Shown here: positions 28,591 through 37,966 of the stretch, one piece after another
Layout: every line of letters begins with the position of its first letter
How positions within the stretch are numbered: position 1 is the first letter of the stretch
NCBI GenBank assembly: GCA_016280855.1
Contig: JAEEHP010000023.1
Coordinates: forward strand, 1-64,000
Source: Bacteroidaceae bacterium
Lineage (GTDB): Bacteria > Bacteroidota > Bacteroidia > Bacteroidales > Bacteroidaceae
DNA length: 64,000 bases
Direction of reading: 5' to 3'
Position numbers and translations under genes: made by a program
Notes under the pieces: model-generated
Seen by the model: the letters and a program-made list of their open reading frames with translations, nothing else
Told to the model about the DNA's origin: nothing
The model's database searches: none

Positions 28591-29022
28591 CTATCTTCTG
28601 TCGCGGAAGAAGGCGGTCATGAGGGCAGCACATTCGTCGGCGAGGATGCCGGCAGCGACGGCGGTGCGGGGATGAAGGGCGTCGGGCGCGTAGCGATGGA
28701 AGCCGCGTTTGGGGTCGGAGGCTCCATAGACGAGGCGTCCGAGCTGTGCCCAGGCGATGGCTCCGGCACACATCACGCAGGGCTCCACGGTGACGTAGAG
28801 CGTGCAGTCGGTGAGGTACTTGCCGCCGAGCGCTGTGGCAGCTGCCGTGATGGCCTGCATCTCGGCGTGAGCGGTGACGTCGGTGAGGCGTTCGGTGAGG
28901 TTATGGGCACGTGCCACAACGGTGCCTCCAGCCACGACGACAGCGCCGACGGGTATCTCGCCTTCGGCGGCAGCCTGCCGGGCTTCGGACAGGGCGATGC
29001 GCATGAATTGTTCGTCTGTCAT
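28591..29022 (-). CDS. tadA: tRNA-specific adenosine deaminase
   Basis: MRIALSEARQAAAEGEIPVGAV...HAEMQAI...EPCVMCAGAI. Confidence 0.95.
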   Translation of the reverse strand: MTDEQFMRIALSEARQAAAEGEIPVGAVVVAGGTVVARAHNLTERLTDVTAHAEMQAITAAATALGGKYLTDCTLYVTVEPCVMCAGAIAWAQLGRLVYGASDPKRGFHRYAPDALHPRTAVAAGILADECAALMTAFFRDRR

Positions 29023-29030
29023 TGCGGCGG

Positions 29031-29080
29031 CAAAGATAACAAAAAGTTGAAAGTTGAAAGTTGAAAGTTGAAAGTTTTTT
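29031..29080 (-). promoter_or_regulatory. tadA promoter cassette: A6-(CTTTCAA)4-CTTTTTGT-TATCTTTG
   Basis: Array 29047-29074, -7 box 29031-29038 (minus strand). Confidence 0.85.
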
Positions 29081-29208
29081 CGGTTCTGCGCAAGAAATTA
29101 ACCTTTGTTGTCTTTGAAAAGAGGAAAATCAAAGTAACTTTAAAGTTCTCGAAAGTTGAAAATTACATAAAAAGGCTTAAAAGGGGCGTGTGTTTAAACA
29201 AAAATGCC

Positions 29209-29216
29209 TACCTTTG
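29209..29216 (+). promoter_or_regulatory. -7 element TACCTTTG upstream of parA
   Basis: TAnnTTTG match. Confidence 0.65.
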
Positions 29217-29269
29217 CAAATTATAACGCGTAGGCGTGACTAAACACTAAAAACTCACAAAACTAAGAT

Positions 29270-30037
29270 ATGGGAAAGATTATCGCTTTAGCCAACCAGA
29301 AAGGAGGCGTCGGCAAGACAACGACGGCCATGAATCTGGCAGCGTCGCTGGCCACCTTGGAACAACGCGTGCTGCTGATTGACGCTGACCCGCAGGCCAA
29401 TGCGTCGAGCGGCGTGGGCGTCGATGCGGCACAGGTGGAGACGTCGATCTACGACTGTCTGGTGGGGCAAGCCGACGTCCGCGACACGATCTTCGAGACG
29501 GACGTGCCGGGGCTGGATCTCGTGCCGAGCCACATCGACCTGGTCGGTGCCGAGATAGAGATGCTGAACATGCCGAACCGGGAGCGTGTGATGGCGAGGC
29601 TGCTGCAACCGCTGATGAAGGACTATGACTACATCCTCATCGACTGCTCGCCGTCGTTAGGTCTGATCACGGTGAACGCGCTGACCGCTGCCGACTCGGT
29701 GATTATCCCTGTGCAATGCGAATACTTCGCGTTGGAGGGTATCTCCAAGTTGCTCAATACCATCAGGATCATCAAGCAGAAGCTGAACCCTCGGCTGGAG
29801 ATCGAAGGTTTCCTGCTGACGATGTTCGACTCGCGCCTCCGCCTGTCCAATCAGGTGCGCGACGATGTGAAGCGCCACTTCCAGGAGCTGGTGTTCAACA
29901 CGGTGATCAACCGCAACGTGAAGCTGGCCGAAGCACCAGGCCACGGCATCCCCGCCATTCTCTACGACGCCGACAGCGTCGGAGCGCGCAACTACATCGA
30001 GCTGGCTCAGGAAATCATGAGCAAGAATAACAAATGA
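29270..30037 (+). CDS. parA: ParA/Soj chromosome-partitioning ATPase
   Basis: [35 protein letters not shown]. Confidence 0.97.
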   Translation: MGKIIALANQKGGVGKTTTAMNLAASLATLEQRVLLIDADPQANASSGVGVDAAQVETSIYDCLVGQADVRDTIFETDVPGLDLVPSHIDLVGAEIEMLNMPNRERVMARLLQPLMKDYDYILIDCSPSLGLITVNALTAADSVIIPVQCEYFALEGISKLLNTIRIIKQKLNPRLEIEGFLLTMFDSRLRLSNQVRDDVKRHFQELVFNTVINRNVKLAEAPGHGIPAILYDADSVGARNYIELAQEIMSKNNK

Positions 30038-30092
30038 TGAATGATGAATGATGAATGACGAATTGTCAAATTGTAAATTGTCAAATTGTCCA
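30034..30092. repeat. Array ATGATGA x3 passing into AATTGTCA/AAATTGTA
   Basis: Spans the parA-parB gap; includes the parA stop. Confidence 0.92.
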
Positions 30093-30100
30093 ATAACCTC

Positions 30101-30994
30101 ATGGCACCACATAAGAAATTTCCGGCATTAGGCCGCGGTCTGGACGCTCTGATTCAGACCGATGACATCAAGACCGAAGGCTCGTCGAGCATCAACGAGG
30201 TCGAGCTGTCGCTGATTCACCCGAACCCTAACCAGCCGCGTCGCGAGTTCGATGCGGAGGCCTTGCAGGAGCTGGCTGACAGCATCCGCGAGATCGGTAT
30301 CGTGCAACCCGTGACGCTGCGCCAGATGGACGACGGCACCTACGAGATCATCGCCGGCGAGCGCCGCTGGCGCGCTTCGCAGATGGCTGGCCTCAAGACC
30401 ATCCCCGCCTACATCCGCACGGTGGGCGACGAGAATGTCATGGAGATGGCACTCGTCGAGAATATCCAGCGACAGGACTTGAACGCGCTGGAGATCGCCC
30501 TGGCCTACCAGCAACTCATCGAACAGTACGGCATGACACAGGACAAGTTGAGCGAGCGCGTAGGCAAGAAACGCGCCACCGTGACCAACTACCTGCGATT
30601 GCTGAAACTGCCCGCAAGCATACAGCTGGCACTCCAGAACCGCGAGCTCGACATGGGTCACGCCCGTGCGTTGCTGACGCTGGACAACCCGGCGCTACAG
30701 CTGAAAGTGTTCAAACAGGTTCAGAACGAGCACCTCAGCGTGCGTCGCGTGGAGGAACTGGTGAAGAAGCTGTCCGAAGGCGAGAGCGTCAGCGTCGGCG
30801 GCAAGCAGCTGCGACCACGCAACGCCACCCTCAGCCGCGAGTATGCCCTGCTGCGCGACAGCCTCTCGGAGTGCTTCAAGACGAAGGTGCAGTTCACGTG
30901 TTCCGATAAAGGCAAAGGCAAGATCACCATTCCCTTCGCCAACGAGGAGGAAATGGAACGCATCGTAACCCTGCTGGATAAGCTCAAGAATTAA
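30101..30994 (+). CDS. parB: ParB/Spo0J family protein
   Basis: KFPALGRGLDALI, NPNQPRREFD, IIAGERRWRASQMAGL, ENIQRQDLNALE; the ATG at 30101 is a more plausible start than the upstream TTG at 30086. Confidence 0.97.
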   Translation: MAPHKKFPALGRGLDALIQTDDIKTEGSSSINEVELSLIHPNPNQPRREFDAEALQELADSIREIGIVQPVTLRQMDDGTYEIIAGERRWRASQMAGLKTIPAYIRTVGDENVMEMALVENIQRQDLNALEIALAYQQLIEQYGMTQDKLSERVGKKRATVTNYLRLLKLPASIQLALQNRELDMGHARALLTLDNPALQLKVFKQVQNEHLSVRRVEELVKKLSEGESVSVGGKQLRPRNATLSREYALLRDSLSECFKTKVQFTCSDKGKGKITIPFANEEEMERIVTLLDKLKN

Positions 30995-31006
30995 TCGCTT
31001 TCAACA

Positions 31007-31768
31007 TTGAACTTCAAGAGCTCCATAGCACAGTTGATCGTAGCAGCCATCATCGCGATAGCTGCTGTGCCTTGTCGCGGTGCAGCCTTGCAGCCGGACA
31101 GCCTCACGCAGGTCAAGCCCTTCATGGCGGACTCGACGATGGTCCTCGTGGCGGACTCGACACAAATGCTCGTGGCAGACTCCGCGGTGGTACTCGTGAC
31201 GGATTCTGCTCAGGCGGCGAAAATCGACAGCCTGGCCTCGAGGATCGGCGCTATGCTGAAGCCGCCATTCAAGCCCGATCCCACCCGCGCGTTGTGGCTC
31301 AGCCTCGTGCTCCCCGGTGCCGGACAGATCTACAACCACAAATACTGGAAACTACCCATCGTGTACGGCGGCTTCCTCGGCTGTGTCTATGCCCTGAACT
31401 GGAACGGCCAGATGCTGAGCGACTACTCGCAGGCCTACCTCGACATCATGGACAACGACCCCAACACGAAGTCCTACGAGAAGATGCTGCCGCTGAACTA
31501 CAGCATCGCCGGACGCGAGGAGCAGTTCAAAGAGATCTTCAAGAACAAGAAGAACTACTACCGCAAATACCGCGACATGAGCATTATGGCCTTTGCCGCC
31601 GTGTATGCGCTGGCCGTCATCGATGCCTACGTCGATGCCGAGCTCTCGAGCTTCGACATCTCGGAAGACCTCTCGCTGCAGGTGCAGCCCACGCTGATAA
31701 AACCCATTCAACAGACATCCGATTGGCGACACCACGGCCTGGGGCTGTCGGTTTGCCTAAGATACTGA
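31007..31768 (+). CDS. DUF5683-type membrane protein
   Basis: ALWLSLVLPGAGQIYNHKYWKLPIVYGGF...YSQAYLDIMDNDPNT; TTG start in track. Confidence 0.8.
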   Translation: MNFKSSIAQLIVAAIIAIAAVPCRGAALQPDSLTQVKPFMADSTMVLVADSTQMLVADSAVVLVTDSAQAAKIDSLASRIGAMLKPPFKPDPTRALWLSLVLPGAGQIYNHKYWKLPIVYGGFLGCVYALNWNGQMLSDYSQAYLDIMDNDPNTKSYEKMLPLNYSIAGREEQFKEIFKNKKNYYRKYRDMSIMAFAAVYALAVIDAYVDAELSSFDISEDLSLQVQPTLIKPIQQTSDWRHHGLGLSVCLRY

Positions 31769-31887
<119 letters not shown>

Positions 31888-31892
31888 ATAAC

Positions 31893-33269
31893 ATGCGTCA
31901 GACACCACTTATTATCTTTTTACTGCTGTTTATCACCAACGTAGCTTACGCCCAAGACGTCTATGACGAGGATGAAGACGACGACATCGAAGTCCTCGAC
32001 GAAGACGAGGACGAGGACGAGGAGGACGAGGATGACGAAGACGAGGATGACAACGACGACGGCGAGATAGCGATGCCCGAGGGCATGACGACAGAACTCG
32101 ACCGCCTGCTCATGGAATGGAACAACAAGAGCTACCTCATCCCAGAAGGCGACTGCGAGACAGGCGAGAATCCCGAATTCGACAAGGAGACCTATATCCA
32201 TCGCCTGCAACGCCTGCCCAACGTCATCGAGATGCCCTACAACGACGTCGTGCGCTCGATGATCGATGCCTACACGGGACGGCTGCGGCGTACGGTAAGC
32301 ATCATGCTGGGAGCCAGCAATTTCTATACGCCCATCTTCGAGGAAGCCCTCGAGGCCTATCAGCTGCCGCTGGAGCTGAAATACCTGCCCGTCATTGAAT
32401 CGGCATTGAACCCGACGGCCGTCAGCCGAGCCGGCGCCGTAGGGTTGTGGCAGTTCATGATCACGACGGGCAAGCAGTACGGCTTGGAAGTGACCAGCCT
32501 CATCGACGAGCGCAAGGACCCGATCAAGGCCAGCTACGCCGCAGCCCGTTACCTCAAAGACCTATACGACATCTTCGGCGACTGGACCCTCGCCATCGCC
32601 TCCTACAACTGCGGTCCGAATAATGTGCGCAAGGCCATCACACGTGCCAACGGCGAGCGCGACTATTGGAAGATCTATCCCTACCTGCCGCGTGAGACCC
32701 GCGGCTATGTGCCTGCCTTCATCGCCGCCAACTACGTGATGAACTACTACTGCGACCACAATATCTGTCCTGCCGGGACGCAGCTGCCCGCAGCCACCGA
32801 CACGGTGCGCCTGAACCGCAACCTGCACATGGATCAGATCGTGGCGATGTGCAATGTCCCCGAAGAAGAGGTGAAGGCGCTGAACCCGCAGTACCGCACA
32901 CCCCTCATCCCGGGTGAGAGCCACACCTGCACCCTGCGCCTGCCGCAGATGGCAATGAACGCTTTCATCGAAGCGGGCGACAGCATCTACAACTACCGCG
33001 CCACAGAGCTCCTGACGAGCCGCAAGGAGATCGAGATTGCCAAGGACGAACCGGCACCGAGCAAGGTGAGCAAGGGACGCAAAGGCAAACGGTCGCGTGC
33101 GGCACGCAGCTCACGCAGCTCACGAGGAGGACGCAGCGTCACCGTCCGCAGGGGCGACAACCTCGGCGCCATAGCACGGCGCAACGGCACCACCGTGGCC
33201 AAGCTGCGCCGTCTCAACGGCATCCGCGGCAATAATATCCGTGCGGGTCAGAAATTGAGAGTAAAATAA
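31893..33269 (+). CDS. mltD: Membrane-bound lytic murein transglycosylase D-like (SLT + LysM), with acidic N-terminal tract
   Basis: ESALNPTAVSRAGAVGLWQFMITTGKQYGL; C-term LysM VRRGDNLGAIARRNGTTVAKLRRLNGI. Confidence 0.92.
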   Translation: MRQTPLIIFLLLFITNVAYAQDVYDEDEDDDIEVLDEDEDEDEEDEDDEDEDDNDDGEIAMPEGMTTELDRLLMEWNNKSYLIPEGDCETGENPEFDKETYIHRLQRLPNVIEMPYNDVVRSMIDAYTGRLRRTVSIMLGASNFYTPIFEEALEAYQLPLELKYLPVIESALNPTAVSRAGAVGLWQFMITTGKQYGLEVTSLIDERKDPIKASYAAARYLKDLYDIFGDWTLAIASYNCGPNNVRKAITRANGERDYWKIYPYLPRETRGYVPAFIAANYVMNYYCDHNICPAGTQLPAATDTVRLNRNLHMDQIVAMCNVPEEEVKALNPQYRTPLIPGESHTCTLRLPQMAMNAFIEAGDSIYNYRATELLTSRKEIEIAKDEPAPSKVSKGRKGKRSRAARSSRSSRGGRSVTVRRGDNLGAIARRNGTTVAKLRRLNGIRGNNIRAGQKLRVK

Positions 33270-33297
33270 CCTGTTCAACGAGAAAAACGTTTCGACC

Positions 33298-35619
33298 ATG
33301 GCAGAACAAGACAACAATCAGCTTCATCCGACTACGCCCCAATCGTCCGAGGCGCAGGGAGGCGTGACGGCGACTTCCGCCGACGACACCATGGTGCAGG
33401 AGGCGTTCCAGCATCTCATTGACACCTATCTGGCATCGCCGCACCGCAAGAAGACCGATATCATCACGAAGGCTTTCAACTTCGCCAAGCAAGCCCACAA
33501 AGGCGTGCGCCGCCTCTCCGGAGAGCCCTATATCATGCATCCGCTGGCCGTAGCGCAGATCGTCTGCGGCGAGATCGGCCTCGGGTCCACGAGTATCTGC
33601 GCCGCCCTGCTCCACGATGTCGTGGAGGATACGGAATACACGGCAGAGGACATCAGCAATATCTTCGGCGAGAAGATAGCGCAGATCGTTGACGGGCTGA
33701 CGAAGATCTCCGGCGGCATCTTCGGCGACAAAGCCTCCGCGCAGGCCGAGTCGTTCAAGAAGCTGTTGCTGACGATGAGCGACGACATACGCGTCATCCT
33801 TATCAAGATCAGCGACCGCCTGCATAACATGCGAACCCTCGGATCGCAACCGCCGCACAAGCAGTACAAGATTGCCGGCGAAACGCTTTACATCTACGCG
33901 CCCCTGGCCAACCGTCTCGGCCTGAACCTGATCAAGGAGGAGCTGGAAGACCTCAGCTTCCGCTACGAGCAGCCTGAGACCCACGACCGGATATGCCAAC
34001 AGCTCGAGGAGATACGTCCGCATCTGGATGAATCGTTCCGCACGTTCATCCTCCCCATACGTCAGAAGCTCGACAAACTCGGCTTCACCTACGACATCAA
34101 GGCACGCATCAAACGACCGTTCAGCATCTGGATGAAGATGCAGAACAAACACGTCGGCTTCGAAGAGATCTACGACCTGCTGGCCGTGCGCATCATCTTC
34201 GACCCGAAGAGCGAGGAAACGGAGATCGCCGACTGCTTCCAGATCTTTGCCGCATGCACCACCATCTATCGCGCCCACCCCGACCGCTTCCGCGACTGGC
34301 TCACCAACCCCAAGAGCAACGGCTACCAAGCCCTGCACACCACCCTCATGAGCCCACAGGGACGATGGATTGAACTGCAGATACGCTCGCGCCGCATGGA
34401 CGATATGGCAGAACGCGGGTTTGCTGCACACTGGAAATACAAAGAAGGCGAGAAGGACACCAACGCCAGCGAAACGGAACTCGACAAATGGCTCGCCACC
34501 ATCAAGGAACTGCTCGACGACCCGCAGCCCTCGGCCATGGACTTCCTCTCGACGATCAAGCTGAACCTCTACTCCTCGGAGATCCTCGTCATCACGCCCA
34601 AGGGTGAATTCAAGACGATGCCCGCAGGATGCACCGTGCTCGATTTCGCTTTCAGCATCCACTCGGAGTTGGGAACAAAATGCATCGGCGCTAAGGTGAA
34701 TCACCAGCTTGTGCCAGCCAACTACCAGCTCAAGAGCGGCGACCAGGTGGAGATCCTGAGCTCCAACGCGGCTCGGGTCACCGAGGACTGGCTCAACATA
34801 GCCACCACCGCCAAGGCCAAGAACAAAATCGCGGCCATCCTGCGCAAGCAACGCCGCAAGCAACAGAAGGACGGCGAGGACCTGCTCGAGGAATGGAGCA
34901 TTCAACACGAGGTGGTGGTCAACAGTCTCGTCATGGACCGCCTCTGCGAAGCACACGATATCGGAGCACGCGAAGACCTGCTCGTGGCCATCGGTGCCGG
35001 GCAGATCGTCCTCGACGACAACGACTATCAGGCCGTGACGCAGCCCGTCGAAGAGGCGAAGACACAGAGCCGCAAGGGGTGGAAACGCTTTGTGTCGTTT
35101 CTCAAGAACAAAGACAAAAACGCGGCTGCGACCGAAAGCGCCACGAAACCCGCCCTGCCGGCCATCGACCGCAAGAAACCGCTCTACCTCAACGAGGAGA
35201 ACATATCGCGCGTGACGATGTGCCCCGAATGCAATCCCATTCCCGGCGATGAAGTCTTGGGCTACTACGACGACCAGAACCGCGTCATCGTCCACAAGCG
35301 CCGCTGCCCCATCGCCGACCGCCTGAAGAACGTCGATGGCAACCACATCATCGCCGTCTTCTGGGACACCCACAAGAAGCTACACTTCGCAGCGATGCTA
35401 CATCTCGAAGGCATCGACCGCGTAGGCATCATCAAGAGCTTGACCGATGTCATCACCGAACAGCTCAACGTCAACGTACGTCAGTTCTCCATCGCCGCCA
35501 ACAACGGCATCTTCCAAGGCGACATCGAGCTCAGCGTCCACGACACCGAAGACCTCAACAACATCATCAAGAACCTGAAGAAAATCGATGGCATCGAAGA
35601 GGTCACACGCATCAACTGA
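33298..35619 (+). CDS. RelA/SpoT bifunctional (p)ppGpp synthetase/hydrolase
   Basis: HD domain (HDVVEDTEYT), synthetase (NPKSNGYQALHTTLM), TGS, ACT. Confidence 0.96.
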   Translation: MAEQDNNQLHPTTPQSSEAQGGVTATSADDTMVQEAFQHLIDTYLASPHRKKTDIITKAFNFAKQAHKGVRRLSGEPYIMHPLAVAQIVCGEIGLGSTSICAALLHDVVEDTEYTAEDISNIFGEKIAQIVDGLTKISGGIFGDKASAQAESFKKLLLTMSDDIRVILIKISDRLHNMRTLGSQPPHKQYKIAGETLYIYAPLANRLGLNLIKEELEDLSFRYEQPETHDRICQQLEEIRPHLDESFRTFILPIRQKLDKLGFTYDIKARIKRPFSIWMKMQNKHVGFEEIYDLLAVRIIFDPKSEETEIADCFQIFAACTTIYRAHPDRFRDWLTNPKSNGYQALHTTLMSPQGRWIELQIRSRRMDDMAERGFAAHWKYKEGEKDTNASETELDKWLATIKELLDDPQPSAMDFLSTIKLNLYSSEILVITPKGEFKTMPAGCTVLDFAFSIHSELGTKCIGAKVNHQLVPANYQLKSGDQVEILSSNAARVTEDWLNIATTAKAKNKIAAILRKQRRKQQKDGEDLLEEWSIQHEVVVNSLVMDRLCEAHDIGAREDLLVAIGAGQIVLDDNDYQAVTQPVEEAKTQSRKGWKRFVSFLKNKDKNAAATESATKPALPAIDRKKPLYLNEENISRVTMCPECNPIPGDEVLGYYDDQNRVIVHKRRCPIADRLKNVDGNHIIAVFWDTHKKLHFAAMLHLEGIDRVGIIKSLTDVITEQLNVNVRQFSIAANNGIFQGDIELSVHDTEDLNNIIKNLKKIDGIEEVTRIN

Positions 35620-35658
35620 CAATCATCCAAGGAAATCAATATTCACTTCACCTACACT

Positions 35659-37584
35659 ATGAAACGCTCATTTCTTTTCAGCACTTTCCTTCTTGCCGCC
35701 GTCACACTCTTCGCGGCAAAAAGCACTCTGGTCACTCGCATCGACCCCACCGACTGGTATGTGGGGCTGCGTCATTCGTCGTTGCAGCTGATGGTCTATG
35801 GTCCCGGCATCCGCGAAGCCGCAGTTACCACCTCCCGCACCGATGTACGCATCGACTCGCTGGTACGACTCGACTCGCCCAACTATCTTCTCGTCTATCT
35901 CGATTTAAAGGAATCACGCGCAGGCGAGCTTCCCCTGACCTTCACCATCGGCAAGCGTAAGCAGACTGTGGCCTACCAGCTCCGTGAACGCGAGAAGGCC
36001 GGTGCCGAGCGCGAGGGCTTCACCAACGCCGACGTCCTCTACCTGCTCATGCCCGACCGCTTCGCCCAAGGCCCCAACCACCAAAAGCAGATCAAGGGCT
36101 TGAACGCCTATGTGGAGAACCGCCAGGAGCCCAGCCTGCGACACGGCGGCGACCTCGAAGGCATACGTCAGCACCTCGACTATTTCAACGACCTCGGCGT
36201 AACGGCACTTTGGTTCACCCCTGTGCTCGAGAACAATTCGCCCGACGACGGCACCGCCTCGACCTATCACGGCTACGCCACCACCGACTACTATCGCGTC
36301 GATCCCCGCTTCGGCACCAATGCCCAGTATCGCGCCTTCATCGACGATGCCCATGCCCATGGCCTCAAGGTCGTCATGGACATGATCTTCAACCATTGCG
36401 GCTTCGACCATCCATGGGTCGCCGACCTCCCCGCCAAGGACTGGCTCAACACCAGCGAATGGCTGCCCGGACACGACCGCCGCAACGAGAAAGGCCACGT
36501 CATCACGGGCGACGGCTTCGTGCAGACGTCCTACAAGATCACGCCCGTCTTTGACCCCTACGCTTCGGAAGTGGATCTGCGCGAGACCGTGGACGGATGG
36601 TTCGTTTCGTCCATGCCCGACCTCAACCACCGCAACCATCACCTCATGACCTACCTCATCCAGAGCTCCATCTGGTGGATAGAGACTGCTGGCATCGACG
36701 GCATACGCATGGACACCTACCCCTATGCCGATGCACGTGGCATGGCCCGCTGGATGAAGACGCTCGACGAGGAATACCCCAACTTCAACGTCGTCGGAGA
36801 GACCTGGGTCACCGAACCGGCCTACACGGCAGCCTGGCAGAAGGACTCACGACTGACGCCCTACAACTCCTATCTCAAGACCGTCATGGACTTCAGCTTC
36901 TTCGACAAGCTCGCCAAGGCCAAGAAGGAGGAGACAGATGCCTGGTGGGACGGCTACAACCGTCTGTACAACAGCTTCCTCTACGACTATCTCTACGTTG
37001 ACCCGACGCACGTGATGGCTTTCGTCGACAACCACGACACCGACCGATTCCTCGAGAACACGCAGGATGCCGACCGCCTGCAATGCGCCCTTGCACTGCT
37101 GCTCACAGCTCCACGCATTCCACAGCTATACTATGGTACCGAGATCCTCATGAACGGCACGAAGGAAGTCACCGACGGCCTCGTACGCAAGGACTTCCCC
37201 GGAGGCTTCCCCGGCGATCAGCAAAACGCCTTTACGGCTGAAGGCCGCACGCAAGCGCAGCAGGCGATGTTCCAATGGCTGAGCCGCCTGCTCCATTGGC
37301 GCAAAGGCAACGAAACCATCATTCGCGGCTACACGACACAGTTCACACCGTGGAAAGGCGTGTACGTCATCGCCCGACGCTGGCACCGCGACACGGTGAT
37401 CACCGTCATCAACGGCACCTCCAAACAAGCCGTGTTCGAAGTCAGCCGATTCGCCGAACTGCTCGACACCACCGCCACCGCCACCAGCCTCAAGGCCGTC
37501 GACGTCCCCACCGGACGCACGTTTGACCTCAGCCGTGATGTCACGCTGGCACCTCATGAAGCCCTCGTACTCAATCTGGAATAA
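35659..37584 (+). CDS. Secreted GH13 alpha-amylase-family enzyme
   Basis: VMDMIFNHCG, GIDGIRMDTYPYA, FVDNHDTDRFL GH13 motifs; signal peptide. Confidence 0.95.
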   Translation: MKRSFLFSTFLLAAVTLFAAKSTLVTRIDPTDWYVGLRHSSLQLMVYGPGIREAAVTTSRTDVRIDSLVRLDSPNYLLVYLDLKESRAGELPLTFTIGKRKQTVAYQLREREKAGAEREGFTNADVLYLLMPDRFAQGPNHQKQIKGLNAYVENRQEPSLRHGGDLEGIRQHLDYFNDLGVTALWFTPVLENNSPDDGTASTYHGYATTDYYRVDPRFGTNAQYRAFIDDAHAHGLKVVMDMIFNHCGFDHPWVADLPAKDWLNTSEWLPGHDRRNEKGHVITGDGFVQTSYKITPVFDPYASEVDLRETVDGWFVSSMPDLNHRNHHLMTYLIQSSIWWIETAGIDGIRMDTYPYADARGMARWMKTLDEEYPNFNVVGETWVTEPAYTAAWQKDSRLTPYNSYLKTVMDFSFFDKLAKAKKEETDAWWDGYNRLYNSFLYDYLYVDPTHVMAFVDNHDTDRFLENTQDADRLQCALALLLTAPRIPQLYYGTEILMNGTKEVTDGLVRKDFPGGFPGDQQNAFTAEGRTQAQQAMFQWLSRLLHWRKGNETIIRGYTTQFTPWKGVYVIARRWHRDTVITVINGTSKQAVFEVSRFAELLDTTATATSLKAVDVPTGRTFDLSRDVTLAPHEALVLNLE

Positions 37585-37601
37585 CCCAAAAAGAAAGCAC
37601 T

Positions 37602-37949
37602 ATGCCACTCAATCCCAACAAAGACCTCAAACAATACTACTCCATCGCCGAGGTCAGCGAGATGTTCGACCTCCCGGCATCGCTGCTGCGATACTGGGAA
37701 AAGGAATTTCCGACCATCAATCCCAAGAAGGGCGGCAACAACGTGAGGATGTACACCAAGGAGGACATCGAGGAGATACGCCTCATCAACGATCTCGTGA
37801 AAGGCCGCAACATGAAGCTGGCCGCCGCACGCGAACTCATCCAACGCAACCGCGAAGGTGCCAAGAACAGCAGCGACCTGCTACTCCGGCTCACCAATGT
37901 GCGCGAACAGCTGTTGGACATCAAGAGGTCGCTCGATGCCATTGTGTAA
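37602..37949 (+). CDS. MerR-family transcriptional regulator
   Basis: YYSIAEVSEMFDLPASLLRYWEKEFPTINPKKGGNNVRMYTKEDIE. Confidence 0.92.
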   Translation: MPLNPNKDLKQYYSIAEVSEMFDLPASLLRYWEKEFPTINPKKGGNNVRMYTKEDIEEIRLINDLVKGRNMKLAAARELIQRNREGAKNSSDLLLRLTNVREQLLDIKRSLDAIV

Positions 37950-37966
37950 TATATTGGACATGTGAA

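Noticed and set aside
29100-30100. parS site near parAB
   Set aside because: No convincing TGTTNCACGTGNAACA-like palindrome found by eye.
33214-35373. 719-aa minus-strand ORF opposite relA/spoT
   Set aside because: Shadow ORF of a well-supported CDS.
37523-37966. N-terminal extension of the 37523-39223 ORF
   Set aside because: Overlaps GH13 and MerR CDSs out of frame; a signal-peptide start at 37967 is convincing.
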